Source: JACRLW01 sp046349595 (GTDB taxonomy: Bacteria; Planctomycetota; UBA1135; UBA2386). From it: 64,000 nt of DNA. Made by a program: the position numbers and the translations under genes. Under the pieces are notes generated by a model. The model saw nothing but the letters and a program-made list of their open reading frames with translations. It ran no database searches and was not told the origin of the DNA. Location: positions 1,426,001 through 1,490,000 of the forward strand of contig JAXMCA010000002.1 in the NCBI GenBank assembly GCA_046349595.1, read 5' to 3'. Below are positions 16,647 to 26,293 of the stretch, piece by piece; the stretch's first letter is position 1, and every line of letters starts with the position of its first letter.

Positions 16647-19600
16647 ACAGCGCGGGCACCGGGCAACTCGCCGAGCTGCTCGCGACGCTCGACCGCGATC
16701 CGGCGCAACTCGTCGAGGATCTGCGTCGCGCGCGCGAATCGGCGCTCGGCGATCGCCCGGAGGCCGTCGACCTCGATCTCGCGGAGCTGGAGTTCCTGCG
16801 GCGCTGTGCGCGGGACCCGCGGCATGTCTCGCTGCGAGGTCCGGCGAACCGTGCGCGACAGGTCTCGCTCGCCGCAGGCCTGCGTCGCGCGCTCGCCATG
16901 CCGCCGGGTGAGCCCGAGGCCCTCTTCGACCTCGCCGAGCTGCGTGCCGAGGCGCGGCTCCTGGATCTGGGCGACCTCGCCGAGGAGGCGTTGCGCGCGC
17001 GCGACGAGCGTCTCGCGTCGATCAGCGCCGTGAGCGAACGACTGCGCTTCGTCGCCGGCGAGCGCTGGGTCGAGCTGTCGACCGAGGAAGAGGACTTCTC
17101 GTTGCGGCAGAAGGTCGTGCTGCTCGAGGAGATGGCCGAGCTGTTCGCCGGACTCGCGAGACGCACCGGCGACCGCGTCCTGAGGCGGCTTGCACGACGC
17201 ACACGCAATGCTGCGGTCGATCGCGAACTCCAGCTGCGCGTGGAGCGCGTGCTCACGCCGACCGGTGCGATGGTGCTCGAGACCACCAGTCTCCTCGCGC
17301 TGCTCGCGGTGTTCGTGCTGCTCGCGGTGCAGGTCGTGCACGGGGACGAACCCTGGATCCCCTGGGTCGACGTCGGTGCCTCGCTGTTCTTCGTCGCGGA
17401 GTTCCTGTTCAAGCTCTCGCTCGCACCCGAACGCATCGGCTGGTTCGCGCGCAATGCGGCGACCGATCTGCTCCCCGCGCTCGCGGCTGGTCTGTGGTTC
17501 GTCGATGTGCCTGGCGGCGAGGCGATCGGACTCGCGCGGTCCCTGCGATTCCTGCGTGTGGTGTGGATCGCGCGCTACGTGCAGGCGATGCGGCCGCTGA
17601 TCGCCGTGGTGCGGTTGCTCCTGTTCATGGTGCGCGGCTTCGACACCGTGGTGCGCCGCTTCTCGCGGATCCTGAACCGTGACTTCGTGTTCTTCGAGCG
17701 CTTCGTGCAGCCGCTGCCGCACGAGGCCGAAAGCGATCCGCTGGCGCTCGCGTTCCGCGCACTGCGCCGCGAGCACGTATTGCTCGGCGAGATGCCGGTG
17801 CGCGACGCGGCGCCGATCCTCGAACGCCGGGCGGCCGATCTGACGCGGCGTTTGGAGCAGGGCCGGACACCCCGAGGCGACGACCGGCGTGCGCGTGGCG
17901 TCGTCAGCACGCGCGACATCCCGATCGAACACGCGATCGAACACCTGTGGCGGCTGCGTCCATCCGATCTCGCGACCTGGTTGCCGCGGCGTGACGTCCT
18001 CGCCCTCGACCGCGTGGTGCGCATCCTCAATGCACGTCCGGTGTGCTGGCTGCCGGTGATCGCCTCCCTGCGCAGTCCCCGCGTCCACGCCACTCCGGAG
18101 GAGCGCGTCGTCGACTTCGGACGCCGCGTGGCCCTGGTGTTCGAGCGTTGGAGCCAGCGTGCGCTGCACTTCGCCGACCTGCACGGCATCGTCACCGGCC
18201 CGCAGGTGCTCGACCGCGTCGCGAGCGCGATCGTGAAGGCTTCGCAGCGCCCTGCGATCCGCCTGCTCCTGTTCGGTGGCCTGTTCACGCTGGTCAAGCT
18301 CGTGCTCGGCGCGCAGAGCTCGGTGGGCGGGTTCCTGGCGCGCTTCGTCGCCACGCCGCTCGTGATCCTCGGCGGCGCCTGCCTGGTGTTCCTCGCGCTC
18401 GGTCGCTGGCTCAAGGCGCTCGCCGGAGAGGCGGCCGACGCGTTCCGCCTGACCAGCGAGGTGCACTTCCTCAACCTCACGGAGATCGTCAAGCAGCGCC
18501 ACGAGTCCGGGGATCTCGCCTTCCTCGCCGAGCGCGTCTACCGCGGGACCGTCGACAGCGCGGTCGTCGCCGGCCGACTCGCGTCGCTCCTCGAGGGCTA
18601 TCGCACGGGACGCGGCCCGACTCCGCAGGTCGACGGCGACCTGGCCTTCGATGCGCGTCTGCAACGCACCGCGCTGCTCTACCTCGATTTCCTCGACGGC
18701 GCGCCGCTGCACGAGACCGACGTGCAGACCACGGAGCAACTGCTCGCCAATCTGTCCCTGCAGAACATCCGTGGTGCGTGGCTCGGTGGCGGCCGACGGG
18801 AACGCAAACGTCTCCGCTCCCTCTCCCTGGTCGACGGCTCGCTGTTCCGCGGACCGTACCTCTGGTTCCAGTTCGTGACCGAGAGCGTCTCGGTCGAGAC
18901 AGCGAAGCTGGTGACCGACTGGAACCGCAACTGTCTGACCCGCGATCGGGCGAGACGCGCGACCGCGGAACAGCGACGGCAGTTCGCGGCCTGGCTGCGC
19001 GATCGGCGCCGCCTCGAACTCGGGCGCGTCCAGCGCACGGCGCCTCCGGCGCCGCGCGAGCGGTTCAGCACGACCGAGTTCCACGCCCTCGATTTCGTGG
19101 CCATCGACGCCAACCGCACCGCGCATCTCGTGCAGCGTTTCGGACGCGGAGTCATCGGCCTGCTCGAGCGCGACCGCGAGCGCATGATCCGGGAGATCTT
19201 CGGCACGAGGCCGCTCCACGATCTGCCCCGCGCCCAGCGCAGCTTCAACTTCGTGCGCTTCTGGGAGGGGCGCCTGTCGCGCGGTCGCGTGTTCCTCGCG
19301 CCGCTGTACTTCGTCCGCGTGTTCCTCGGCGGAATCCGCATGCTCGTGGCGCGCGTCGTGCAGATCGTGCGCGAGATCCTGCGACCCGAGACCGCCGCAC
19401 GGACCCGGGAGCGTGGTCGCGCTCCGTTCTCGGTCGCGCTCCGCAAGATCGGCCGCATGAAGGCTCCGGGCCTCATCGAGTCGATGCGTCTGCGTGCGTC
19501 CGTCGACCCGGCCTACGTCGGCATGCCGGAGGGATGGTCGAGCGGTGCGCGCGCGGTCGACGACAGCGAACTGCGGCGCGACATGGAGTTCCTGCAGCTC

Positions 19601-20242
19601 CGCGAACGCGACGCCGAGTTCCTGTTCGAGGCTGCCGCACGGGTGCGGCGGAGAACGGAGGAGTTCTTCGGTGCGGTGCAACGCGGCGAGGTCGTCGTGA
19701 CAGGTTCCGGAGGCGAGTCGGAGCAGATCGAGCTCGCGGCGACGGTGAGCTACGTCACCGACCGCGATCACGTTCGCACCCTGCTGCGCGCGGAGCAGGT
19801 CGCCGCTGAACTGATCGCGCGTGCCGATTCGGACGAACTGCGCCTGGCGCCGCGCTTCTTCACGCGCGCATGCGCGGCGGCATGGCGCGGTCTCAGGCGC
19901 CATCCGGTCGATGTGTGGCTCCGCGAGCGGATCGGCCGCAAGGTGCCAGTCCGCACGCGGGGCAATCTCGTGCGCATGTGGCATGCGGGCGACGAGGAAC
20001 TGCGGCGTACGGTCGATGCCTGGCTCGCCGTGGCGCCGGGTACGACGCCCGCCGATGCCGCGCGCCGACGGCTCGCGGACATCCTCGCCGAGTCGGAGGA
20101 GATCGTCCGCGATCTCGCGGCCTTGCGCGCCGTGCAGTCGCTCAGCGTCCTCGACGTGCGCAACTACCGCAGCCTGGTGTTCGAACTCGGCAACTACGGG
20201 GCGGACGGCGAGAGCGACGCGTTGGCGAGGGCGCTGCCTTGA
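16643..20242 (+). CDS. Large membrane protein with a voltage-sensor-like segment
   Basis: A 1199-residue protein of no family I can name. Residues about 1-200 are charged and helical. About 209-335 hold four hydrophobic segments, the fourth of which (LARSLRFLRVVWIARYVQAM) has arginines every third position as in an S4 voltage sensor. It follows TM-type segments in the order of an ion-channel S1-S4 module. A second membrane pair lies at about 536-600 (LLLFGGLFTLVKLVLG; LVILGGACLVFLALGRW) and another amphipathic hydrophobic stretch near 880-910. No selectivity-filter sequence was seen. The start is GTG 16643, overlapping the proS stop; its own stop overlaps the next start. Function unknown. Confidence 0.8.
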   Translation: MNSAGTGQLAELLATLDRDPAQLVEDLRRARESALGDRPEAVDLDLAELEFLRRCARDPRHVSLRGPANRARQVSLAAGLRRALAMPPGEPEALFDLAELRAEARLLDLGDLAEEALRARDERLASISAVSERLRFVAGERWVELSTEEEDFSLRQKVVLLEEMAELFAGLARRTGDRVLRRLARRTRNAAVDRELQLRVERVLTPTGAMVLETTSLLALLAVFVLLAVQVVHGDEPWIPWVDVGASLFFVAEFLFKLSLAPERIGWFARNAATDLLPALAAGLWFVDVPGGEAIGLARSLRFLRVVWIARYVQAMRPLIAVVRLLLFMVRGFDTVVRRFSRILNRDFVFFERFVQPLPHEAESDPLALAFRALRREHVLLGEMPVRDAAPILERRAADLTRRLEQGRTPRGDDRRARGVVSTRDIPIEHAIEHLWRLRPSDLATWLPRRDVLALDRVVRILNARPVCWLPVIASLRSPRVHATPEERVVDFGRRVALVFERWSQRALHFADLHGIVTGPQVLDRVASAIVKASQRPAIRLLLFGGLFTLVKLVLGAQSSVGGFLARFVATPLVILGGACLVFLALGRWLKALAGEAADAFRLTSEVHFLNLTEIVKQRHESGDLAFLAERVYRGTVDSAVVAGRLASLLEGYRTGRGPTPQVDGDLAFDARLQRTALLYLDFLDGAPLHETDVQTTEQLLANLSLQNIRGAWLGGGRRERKRLRSLSLVDGSLFRGPYLWFQFVTESVSVETAKLVTDWNRNCLTRDRARRATAEQRRQFAAWLRDRRRLELGRVQRTAPPAPRERFSTTEFHALDFVAIDANRTAHLVQRFGRGVIGLLERDRERMIREIFGTRPLHDLPRAQRSFNFVRFWEGRLSRGRVFLAPLYFVRVFLGGIRMLVARVVQIVREILRPETAARTRERGRAPFSVALRKIGRMKAPGLIESMRLRASVDPAYVGMPEGWSSGARAVDDSELRRDMEFLQLRERDAEFLFEAAARVRRRTEEFFGAVQRGEVVVTGSGGESEQIELAATVSYVTDRDHVRTLLRAEQVAAELIARADSDELRLAPRFFTRACAAAWRGLRRHPVDVWLRERIGRKVPVRTRGNLVRMWHAGDEELRRTVDAWLAVAPGTTPADAARRRLADILAESEEIVRDLAALRAVQSLSVLDVRNYRSLVFELGNYGADGESDALARALP

Positions 20243-21567
20243 TCGATCGCCCGGTGACACGCATCGAGATCCACAAGCTCGTCGGCATCGCCTTCGGCAT
20301 CCGTCTGCTCGTCACGTTCCTGACCCCGGTGCCGTCGGAAGACGGAGTCAACTACCTGTGGATGGCGCAGCGTCTCGCGGCGGGTGCCCCGGCCGACGCG
20401 CTCTCGGAGGTGTTTCCACCGGGGATGCCTCTGCTGCTCACGCCGGCGGTCGCCACCGGTCTCGATCCCTTCCGCGTCTCGCAGTGGATGCTCTGCCTGC
20501 TGTGCGCGCTGGCGATCTGGCCCTGCGTGCGCATCGCCGAGCGCGTCGAGCCGAGGTTCGCACTCGCCACGGGCCTGCTCCTCGCCCTGGTTCCGACCTC
20601 GGTGCGTTCGGTGGGCGCGATCTTCACCGAGCCGGTGTTCGCTCTGTTCGCGGCATGGTCGCTGTCGGGTGCCCTGGGGCGCCGTCATGCGTGGTCCGGA
20701 CTCGCTGCAGGGATGGCGTTCTGGATCAGGCCCGAAGCCCTGGCGTTGCCGATCGCCAATCTGGTGCTCGGCCGATGGCGCGGACTGCTCGCCGTCCTTC
20801 CGATCATGCTCTCCGTCGTGGGGCTCGCGACGTGGCGCAGCACGCACGGGCAGGACTTCGACCTGCTGCCGATCCTGACCTTCAACGCGGCGCGTGGCGA
20901 CGCCGGTCTCGACGACGGCGGACTCCAGCTCGCGACCATCGCGGGCAATCTGCTCGACCTGGTGCCGGCATGGGTCGAGGCCTTCTGGATCGTCGGAGGA
21001 CTGGCGCTGATCGGGATGTGGCGGTTGCGACGCGATCGGCGCGGCGTGGCCTTCCTCGCCGTGTTGGTCGTCGCGCTGGCGGCGATCGTCCTGTTCCTCA
21101 CGCGGCGCCGGTTTCTCGTCGCGTGGTTGCCGATCCTCGCGCTGTTCGTGCCGGCTGCGATCGCAGCGCTGCCCGCCCGTGCCCGCTTTCCCACGCTCTT
21201 CCTCAGCTGCCTGCTGACTCTGCTCGGCTGTCTGCGCATCGACCACGGCAACAAGCACGACGAGGTGGTCGTCGCCGAGTGGCTCCGCGCCACCATGCGT
21301 CCCGGCGAGCGCGTCGAAGGCGATCTCACGCGCGTGCTGTGGTATTCCGGCGGTCGTCCGCTTCCACCACGCCACTTCACCGTCGCGGAGCTCGTCGATC
21401 GGGCTCGTCAGCCCGGAGTTCGCTTCGTCGCGCTGGGCAGCAAGCGGGAGGGTTGCGCCGAGGTCGCGGCGCGTCTCGCTCCCGACTTCACCGAATGCGG
21501 CGTGCCCGAGCGCGAGCGACGTGCGATGGAGCGACGCGGGATCATGCTGCTGGAGCGCAGACGCTGA
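20239..21567 (+). CDS. Polytopic GT-C/PMT-like glycosyltransferase
   Basis: A 442-residue membrane protein resembling the ArnT/PMT-type GT-C glycosyltransferases that use polyprenyl-linked sugars on the outer face of the membrane. An early acidic motif after TM1 (TPVPSEDGVNYLW) matches the GT-C catalytic loop, and about 8 to 10 hydrophobic segments follow, with a short soluble C-terminus. The chosen start TTG 20239 overlaps the preceding stop (TTGA); a GTG at 20254 is the alternative. The overlap chain proS / VSD-like protein / this gene implies one operon. The substrate is unknown. Confidence 0.78.
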   Translation: MIDRPVTRIEIHKLVGIAFGIRLLVTFLTPVPSEDGVNYLWMAQRLAAGAPADALSEVFPPGMPLLLTPAVATGLDPFRVSQWMLCLLCALAIWPCVRIAERVEPRFALATGLLLALVPTSVRSVGAIFTEPVFALFAAWSLSGALGRRHAWSGLAAGMAFWIRPEALALPIANLVLGRWRGLLAVLPIMLSVVGLATWRSTHGQDFDLLPILTFNAARGDAGLDDGGLQLATIAGNLLDLVPAWVEAFWIVGGLALIGMWRLRRDRRGVAFLAVLVVALAAIVLFLTRRRFLVAWLPILALFVPAAIAALPARARFPTLFLSCLLTLLGCLRIDHGNKHDEVVVAEWLRATMRPGERVEGDLTRVLWYSGGRPLPPRHFTVAELVDRARQPGVRFVALGSKREGCAEVAARLAPDFTECGVPERERRAMERRGIMLLERRR

Positions 21568-21579
21568 GACGGTCGGACA

Positions 21580-21606
21580 GTCGGCTCGCCGAGAGTCCCG
21601 GCCGAC
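21580..21606. terminator. Possible bidirectional hairpin between convergent genes
   Basis: GTCGGC (21580-21585) pairs with GCCGAC (21601-21606) around a 15-base interior that can pair in part. It fills the 41-base gap between the stop codons of the GT-C and sulfotransferase genes. The element resembles the hairpin at 14716-14744. Confidence 0.45.
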
Positions 21607-21608
21607 AC

Positions 21609-22754
21609 TCAGGCGCTGGAACCGCCACGCCACTCGGCGAGCAGCTCGCGGGCACGGTCCAGCCCTGGGTCGAGTTCGAGACTGCGTGCGAGAGCGGCGA
21701 AGCCGGCGTCGCGGTTGCCGCAGTGCACCAGGACCACGCCGGAGAGGAGCGCGAAGCGCGCGTCGTCATGGTGCCTTGGAGCGAGACGTGCGAGACCGGC
21801 TCGGGCACGACCGGGCGATCCGATGCGCTGCCACGTGGTCTCCAAAGCGCCGAACTCCCACCGCGGTGATACGAAGCGGGGATCGACGGGCTTGTCCAAC
21901 GAGGCGAAGGCGACGGCTTCGGCTTCGTCGAGTCGCCCCGCGGCGAGCGCCACGGTCACGCGATTGAGGAGGAACAAGGAGGTCTCGTCGCGCAGCGATT
22001 CGATCTCCCGCTCCGTCGCGCTGTGGCGCTCGGTGGCGTCGTCGGGTGGTTGGACGCCGGCCTCGATCTCGCGCAGCTCGTCGAGGTTGGTGATCCACTC
22101 CTCGAGCGGTCGAGCGACCTTGACGTAGTGCGGCCGGTCGGGGGTCCGATCCTCGATGCCGAGGAAACCGAACAGCTTTCCCCAGTTGCCCGGCGCGATG
22201 TCGCGCTCGTAGCCGAACTCGAGGTAGCCGTGTGTCTCCCGCAGCCGCGCGAGTTGGGAATGGATCCGGAGAGTGTCCTGTGCATGGCGGAGGAACACCT
22301 GCGGGTCGAGTACGACCCTACGGGCCAGCTGCGGCCTGCCCTGCCAGGAATGCCACACACCCGAGCGCTGCGCGCTCTCGAGCGAGGCGAACTGTGCGAC
22401 CAGGTCGGTGCGCACGACGTGCACCACGAGGACGTCGGGGAGATGTGCACGGAGGGTGTTCGCCAGGTCGATGGCATCGTTGGGCGGGCCGATCGCGAGC
22501 TTCATGCCGTGGACCCGCGTCGCGTCGCGACCGTCGATCAGGCTCAGCGCATCGAACAGGGCGGCATATCCCCGAGTGCGCTGCTCCCAGGAGTCGTTGC
22601 CGAAGGTGAAGGTGGCGATCCCGCGCGTGAACAGCGGGCTGACTCGGACCTCGTCTCCGGTCAACGCGACTTCGTGATGTCCGAGCAGACAGTCGTGGGT
22701 GACACTCGTGCCGCTTCGCTGAGGGCCGACGACGATGAAACGGCGTCGCTGCAT
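21609..22754 (-). CDS. Sulfotransferase-family protein with TPR-like tail
   Basis: A 381-residue protein whose N-terminus (RRRFIVVGPQRSGTSVTHDC) is the PAPS-binding loop of P-loop sulfotransferases. The 3'-phosphate-binding region fits VVHVVRTDLVAQFASLESAQ. Residues about 290-381 form helical TPR-like repeats (ARFALLSGVVLVHCGNRDAG; LARSLELDPGLDRARELLAE). The likely role is transferring sulfate to a carbohydrate or similar acceptor, consistent with the many glycan genes nearby and with the abundance of such enzymes in planctomycetes. The start at 22754 places the P-loop at residues 9-15, as usual. Confidence 0.82.
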   Translation of the reverse strand: MQRRRFIVVGPQRSGTSVTHDCLLGHHEVALTGDEVRVSPLFTRGIATFTFGNDSWEQRTRGYAALFDALSLIDGRDATRVHGMKLAIGPPNDAIDLANTLRAHLPDVLVVHVVRTDLVAQFASLESAQRSGVWHSWQGRPQLARRVVLDPQVFLRHAQDTLRIHSQLARLRETHGYLEFGYERDIAPGNWGKLFGFLGIEDRTPDRPHYVKVARPLEEWITNLDELREIEAGVQPPDDATERHSATEREIESLRDETSLFLLNRVTVALAAGRLDEAEAVAFASLDKPVDPRFVSPRWEFGALETTWQRIGSPGRARAGLARLAPRHHDDARFALLSGVVLVHCGNRDAGFAALARSLELDPGLDRARELLAEWRGGSSA

Positions 22755-23089
22755 GCGCGCGCACCATACGCAGAGCGGGGCGTCCCCGTCATCGGTCCTT
22801 CGGTCTCCGTCATCGACCTGCGATCGAACCCGGAGTCCCGGCTGCGGCGGCATGGCACTGCGAAGCGTCGGAGCAGGGTGGCGAGATCGGGCACCTCGTC
22901 GATTTCGTGGTCGGGCGCATCCGCGAGCGTGGCGGTGTCCTCGTGCCCCAATCGGTGGCCCGCCGACCGAGCAGTTGGAGCGACTCGTTCTCTCTCATCG
23001 GACTTTGCGCTCTCTGCACGAGGTGGAGGATTCGCGTCCCGCCGAGGATCCTGCACTGGGGCTCCGTAGGATGGCGCGCTGCGGTGCCC
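22755..23089. other. 335-bp divergent intergenic region
   Basis: The stretch lies between the starts of the sulfotransferase gene and the transporter gene and must hold promoters for both. No gene with believable protein composition was seen on either strand, and no clear operator or -35/-10 pair stands out. Confidence 0.5.
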
Positions 23090-24346
23090 ATGAAACTCCA
23101 CAACAAGATCCTCCTCGCCCTGGTCCTCGCGGCGATGCTCGGTGTGGTCCTGCGCGCGATCGTTCCGGGTAGCGAGAGCATCACGTGGATCGTCGGCAAC
23201 GTCGCGGAGCCGGTGGGGAAGATCTTCCTTCGGCTCCTCCTGCTCACCGTCGTGCCGCTGGTGTTCTGCTCGTTGATCCTCGGCGTCGCGGGGATCGGCG
23301 ACATCGGCAAGCTCGGCAAGCTCGGCGGCGCGACCCTGCTCCTGTTCCTGCTGTCGACCGCGTGCGCGGCAACCCTCGGGATCCTCCTGTTCCACCTGGT
23401 CGAGCCCGGCACCGGAATCAGTGCCGAGGCGCGGAGCCAGCTCCTCGAGACCTACCGTTCCAAGGCTGCTTCGGGCGGCACCAGCAGCGTGTCGATGGCG
23501 ACCCTCGTCGACATCGTGCCCGCCAACCCGCTCAAGGCCGCCGTCGACATGCAGCTCCTCTCGGTGATCTTCGTCTCGCTGCTGTGCGGTGTGGCGATCA
23601 CGCGCATCCCGGCGGAGCGTGCCGCGCCGGTGCTGGCCGTGCTGCAGGGCATCGGCGACATCGTCACGAAGATCATCGACATCGCGCTCGCGGCGGCTCC
23701 GTACGGCGTGTTCGCGTTGATCTTCGCGACCACCTGGAACTTCGGCGTGGACGTGCTCGCCGCACTCGGAAGCTATCTGGCGCTGGTCATCATCGGGCTC
23801 CTGATCCACGGAGCGGTCACGCTGTCGTCGGTGGTGTTCCTGTTCGGCAGACGGAGTCCGCTCGGTTTCTGGCGTGCGATCCGTTCGGCGATGCTCACCG
23901 CGTTCTCCACCAGTTCCAGCGCGGCGACCTTGCCCACGTCGATCGCGGTCGCGGAGCGCGAACTCGCGGTCCCGCCGCGGATCGCCGGCTTCGTGCTGCC
24001 GCTCGGCGCCACCCTCAACATGAACGGGACCGCGCTGTACGAGGGCGTCACGGTGCTGTTCCTCGCGCAGCTCTTCGGGGTCCACCTCGAGCTCGGTCAG
24101 CAGATCCTCGTGGTGCTGATGTCGGTCATCACCGCCGTGGGCGCCGCCGGCGTGCCGGGTGGCTCGCTCCCGCTTCTGATGGGACTGCTCGCCTCGGTCG
24201 GCGTTCCCGCCGAAGGGATCGCCGTGATCCTCGGGCTCGATCGCCTGCTCGACATGAGCCGCACGGCACTCAATGTGACCGGCGATCTCGCCGCCGCGGT
24301 CGTGATCGCGCGGCTCGACGCCGGCGGCGTGAAGCACGCCGAGTGA
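23090..24346 (+). CDS. Dicarboxylate/amino acid:cation symporter (SDF family)
   Basis: A 418-residue inner-membrane transporter of the GltP/DctA family, which imports glutamate, aspartate or C4-dicarboxylates with Na+ or H+. The N-terminus (MKLHNKILLALVLAAMLGVV) is typical. The serine-rich hairpin HP1 (TSSSAATLPTS), the cation-site motif in TM7 (NMNGTALYEG, in place of the more usual NMDGT) and HP2 (GAAGVPGGSLPLL) are present, as is the TM8 block LDRLLDMSRTALNVTGD. Substrate cannot be fixed from these residues alone. The start at 23090 is the ATG directly before the family N-terminus. It is convergent with ychF. Confidence 0.93.
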   Translation: MKLHNKILLALVLAAMLGVVLRAIVPGSESITWIVGNVAEPVGKIFLRLLLLTVVPLVFCSLILGVAGIGDIGKLGKLGGATLLLFLLSTACAATLGILLFHLVEPGTGISAEARSQLLETYRSKAASGGTSSVSMATLVDIVPANPLKAAVDMQLLSVIFVSLLCGVAITRIPAERAAPVLAVLQGIGDIVTKIIDIALAAAPYGVFALIFATTWNFGVDVLAALGSYLALVIIGLLIHGAVTLSSVVFLFGRRSPLGFWRAIRSAMLTAFSTSSSAATLPTSIAVAERELAVPPRIAGFVLPLGATLNMNGTALYEGVTVLFLAQLFGVHLELGQQILVVLMSVITAVGAAGVPGGSLPLLMGLLASVGVPAEGIAVILGLDRLLDMSRTALNVTGDLAAAVVIARLDAGGVKHAE

Positions 24347-24352
24347 CGCGCG

Positions 24353-25450
24353 TCAGTTCGCGATCAGGAAGTGGCAGACGTCGCCGTCCTGCAGCACGTA
24401 CTCCTTGCCCTCCACGCGCAGCCGTCCGGCGGACTTGATCGCGGCTTCGCTCTTGTGCGTCATCAGGTCGTCGAAGGTGAAGACCTGGGCGCGCACGAAC
24501 TTCTTGACGAAGTCGGTGTGGATCACGCCGGCGCCGATCGGAGCGGTGTCGCCCTTGTGGATCACCCAGGCGCGGACCTCGATCTCACCGGCGGTGAAGT
24601 AGGACTGCAGGCCGAGCATGTCGAAGCCGGTGTGGATCAGGCGGGTGAGGCCGGAGTCGACGATGCCGAGGTCCTTCATGAACTCAGCGCGGTCGGTGTC
24701 GTCCATGCGCACGAGCTCGGCCTCGATGTCGGCGCACACCGGCAGGATCGACGCCTTGGTGCGCTCGGCGTACTCGCGCAGCTCCTGCACGCGCTTGCTG
24801 GTGCCCGCGATGTCGTCCTGACCCACGTTGGCGACGAACAGCACCGGCTTCTGCGTCATCAGGAACAGCGGGTAGAGCATCTTCTGCTCGTTCTCGTCGA
24901 AGCTCATGGTGCGCAGCGGCTCGCCGGCTTCGAGGTGGGCCTTGCAGCGGTCGAAGAGCTCCTTCTGCTTGACCGCCTCCTTGTCGCCGGTGCGCGCTTT
25001 CTTGCCGGTGCGCTCGATGTTGCGCTCCAGGGTCTGCAGGTCCGCCTGCGCCAGTTCGAGCTCGACGATCTCGGCGTCGATCGCGGGGTCGATGCTGCCC
25101 GACACGCTCTGCACGTCGGCCGAGTCGAAGCAGCGCACCACGTGGAGCAGCACGTCGCTCTCCTTGATCGCGCCGAGGAAGCCGATGCCGAGGCCTTCGC
25201 CGTGGCTGCTCCCCGAGACGAGACCGGGGATGTCCACGACCGTCATCTGCGCGGGCACGATGCGGTTGGTCTTGATCAGCTCGGCGATCTTCGCGAGACG
25301 GGGGTCGGGGACGTCGACCGTCCCGCGCACCGGCTCCTTGGTGCTGAACATGAAGTTCGCACGTTCGGACGTCTCACCGAGGGTGATGGCGTTGAAGACG
25401 GTGCTCTTGCCGACGTTCGGCAGGCCGACGATTCCGCAGGACAGACCCAT
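24353..25450 (-). CDS. ychF: Redox-regulated ATPase YchF (Obg family)
   Basis: A 365-residue cytosolic P-loop ATPase that binds ribosomes and is linked to oxidative stress. The Walker A loop GLPNVGKST is near residues 9-17, the G3 motif is DIPGL, and the G4 region reads FVANVGQDD, lacking the NKxD of true GTPases, as is known for YchF. A coiled-coil insertion (about 130-190) and a C-terminal TGS domain ending KEYVLQDGDVCHFLIAN complete the family layout. The start at 25450 gives MGLSCGIVGLPN; the longer upstream reading is Arg/Pro-rich. Confidence 0.96.
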   Translation of the reverse strand: MGLSCGIVGLPNVGKSTVFNAITLGETSERANFMFSTKEPVRGTVDVPDPRLAKIAELIKTNRIVPAQMTVVDIPGLVSGSSHGEGLGIGFLGAIKESDVLLHVVRCFDSADVQSVSGSIDPAIDAEIVELELAQADLQTLERNIERTGKKARTGDKEAVKQKELFDRCKAHLEAGEPLRTMSFDENEQKMLYPLFLMTQKPVLFVANVGQDDIAGTSKRVQELREYAERTKASILPVCADIEAELVRMDDTDRAEFMKDLGIVDSGLTRLIHTGFDMLGLQSYFTAGEIEVRAWVIHKGDTAPIGAGVIHTDFVKKFVRAQVFTFDDLMTHKSEAAIKSAGRLRVEGKEYVLQDGDVCHFLIAN

Positions 25451-25544
25451 GACTTTGCTCCGCCGGACGCGAGGACCCCTGTCGGGTCGCGTTCGGGGGC
25501 GAGCAGGGTAGCGAGCCGGTGGGCCTTCGGCGAGGGTCCGTCCC

Positions 25545-26216
25545 TCAGCGCGCCGGGCTGAGCTCGTGCTTGTCGGGACTGCGCTCCGCCGGCGGCTCGG
25601 GTGCCTTCTTCCCGGCTTCGGTGGGCTTCTGCGCTGCGGGAGGCGCTGAGGGGAACAGCCAGGGGCCCGACTGCGCGTCGATGCCGAATCCTGCGCCCAC
25701 GGCACCGCTGCGGTCGACGGCGGTCGCCGAGCCGAGACCCTGGGCATCCATCGCGAGGTGCAAGCGCGGCCGCTGCAACTCGTCGTACATCACGAGATGC
25801 GGCAGGTCGCCTGCGTCGACCGCGAGACCCGCGCGCGTGTGGCCCTTGCCGTCGAGCATGGTCATCGCCGGTTCGCTGCCTTGCACGAACAGGCGCAGGC
25901 GGTTGTTGCCCTTGTCGTCGAGCAACTCGAAGGCCGGATCACCCTCTTCTTCCTCCTCCTCGCGACCCTCGTGTTCCTCGCCGCCCCTCACGAAGTGCAG
26001 GATGGCGTGCGGATGGTCGTCTTCGTCGACGAGGACGAAGGCATGGGCGCGGACCTCCTCCTCGACCGGGGTCTTCGGGACGAAGGCGAGGAGCGGCAGT
26101 GCGCACGCTGCGAGCAGGAGGACGGCGCAGAGCCCGCGCAACCGGCGCATGCGGCGTTCGAGTGCGAACAGCCGCGCTTCCTGGGTTGCGATTCGGGCGA
26201 GGAGGGCGTCGGTCAT
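25545..26216 (-). CDS. Membrane-anchored protein with acidic loop, unknown
   Basis: A 223-residue protein. The N-terminal 28 residues are a charged helix (LLARIATQEARLFALERRMR), followed by one membrane segment (LCAVLLLAACALPLLAFV). The outside part carries short repeats of the type LLDDKGNNRLRLFVQG / MLDGKGHTRAGLAVD / MDAQGLGSATAVDRSG, each about 20 residues and beta-like, resembling a solenoid. An insertion (GGEEHEGREEEEEEGD) is strongly acidic, and the tail is Pro/Lys/Glu-rich. No family is recognised; a surface or periplasmic role is inferred. Confidence 0.7.
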   Translation of the reverse strand: MTDALLARIATQEARLFALERRMRRLRGLCAVLLLAACALPLLAFVPKTPVEEEVRAHAFVLVDEDDHPHAILHFVRGGEEHEGREEEEEEGDPAFELLDDKGNNRLRLFVQGSEPAMTMLDGKGHTRAGLAVDAGDLPHLVMYDELQRPRLHLAMDAQGLGSATAVDRSGAVGAGFGIDAQSGPWLFPSAPPAAQKPTEAGKKAPEPPAERSPDKHELSPAR

Positions 26217-26293
26217 GGTGTCACCGACGCGCAGGATACTCGCGCGGGAACCGCCGCACGAAACGCGTCGTGCGGCGGTTCGAGCTCACGCGA

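Noticed and set aside
16259..20260. Very long minus-strand open frame (about 1,330 codons) opposite the 1199-residue membrane protein
   Set aside because: It is rich in Arg, His, Asp and Glu with no family motif, the usual antisense shadow in GC-rich DNA; the plus-strand gene has membrane segments and overlaps its neighbours properly.
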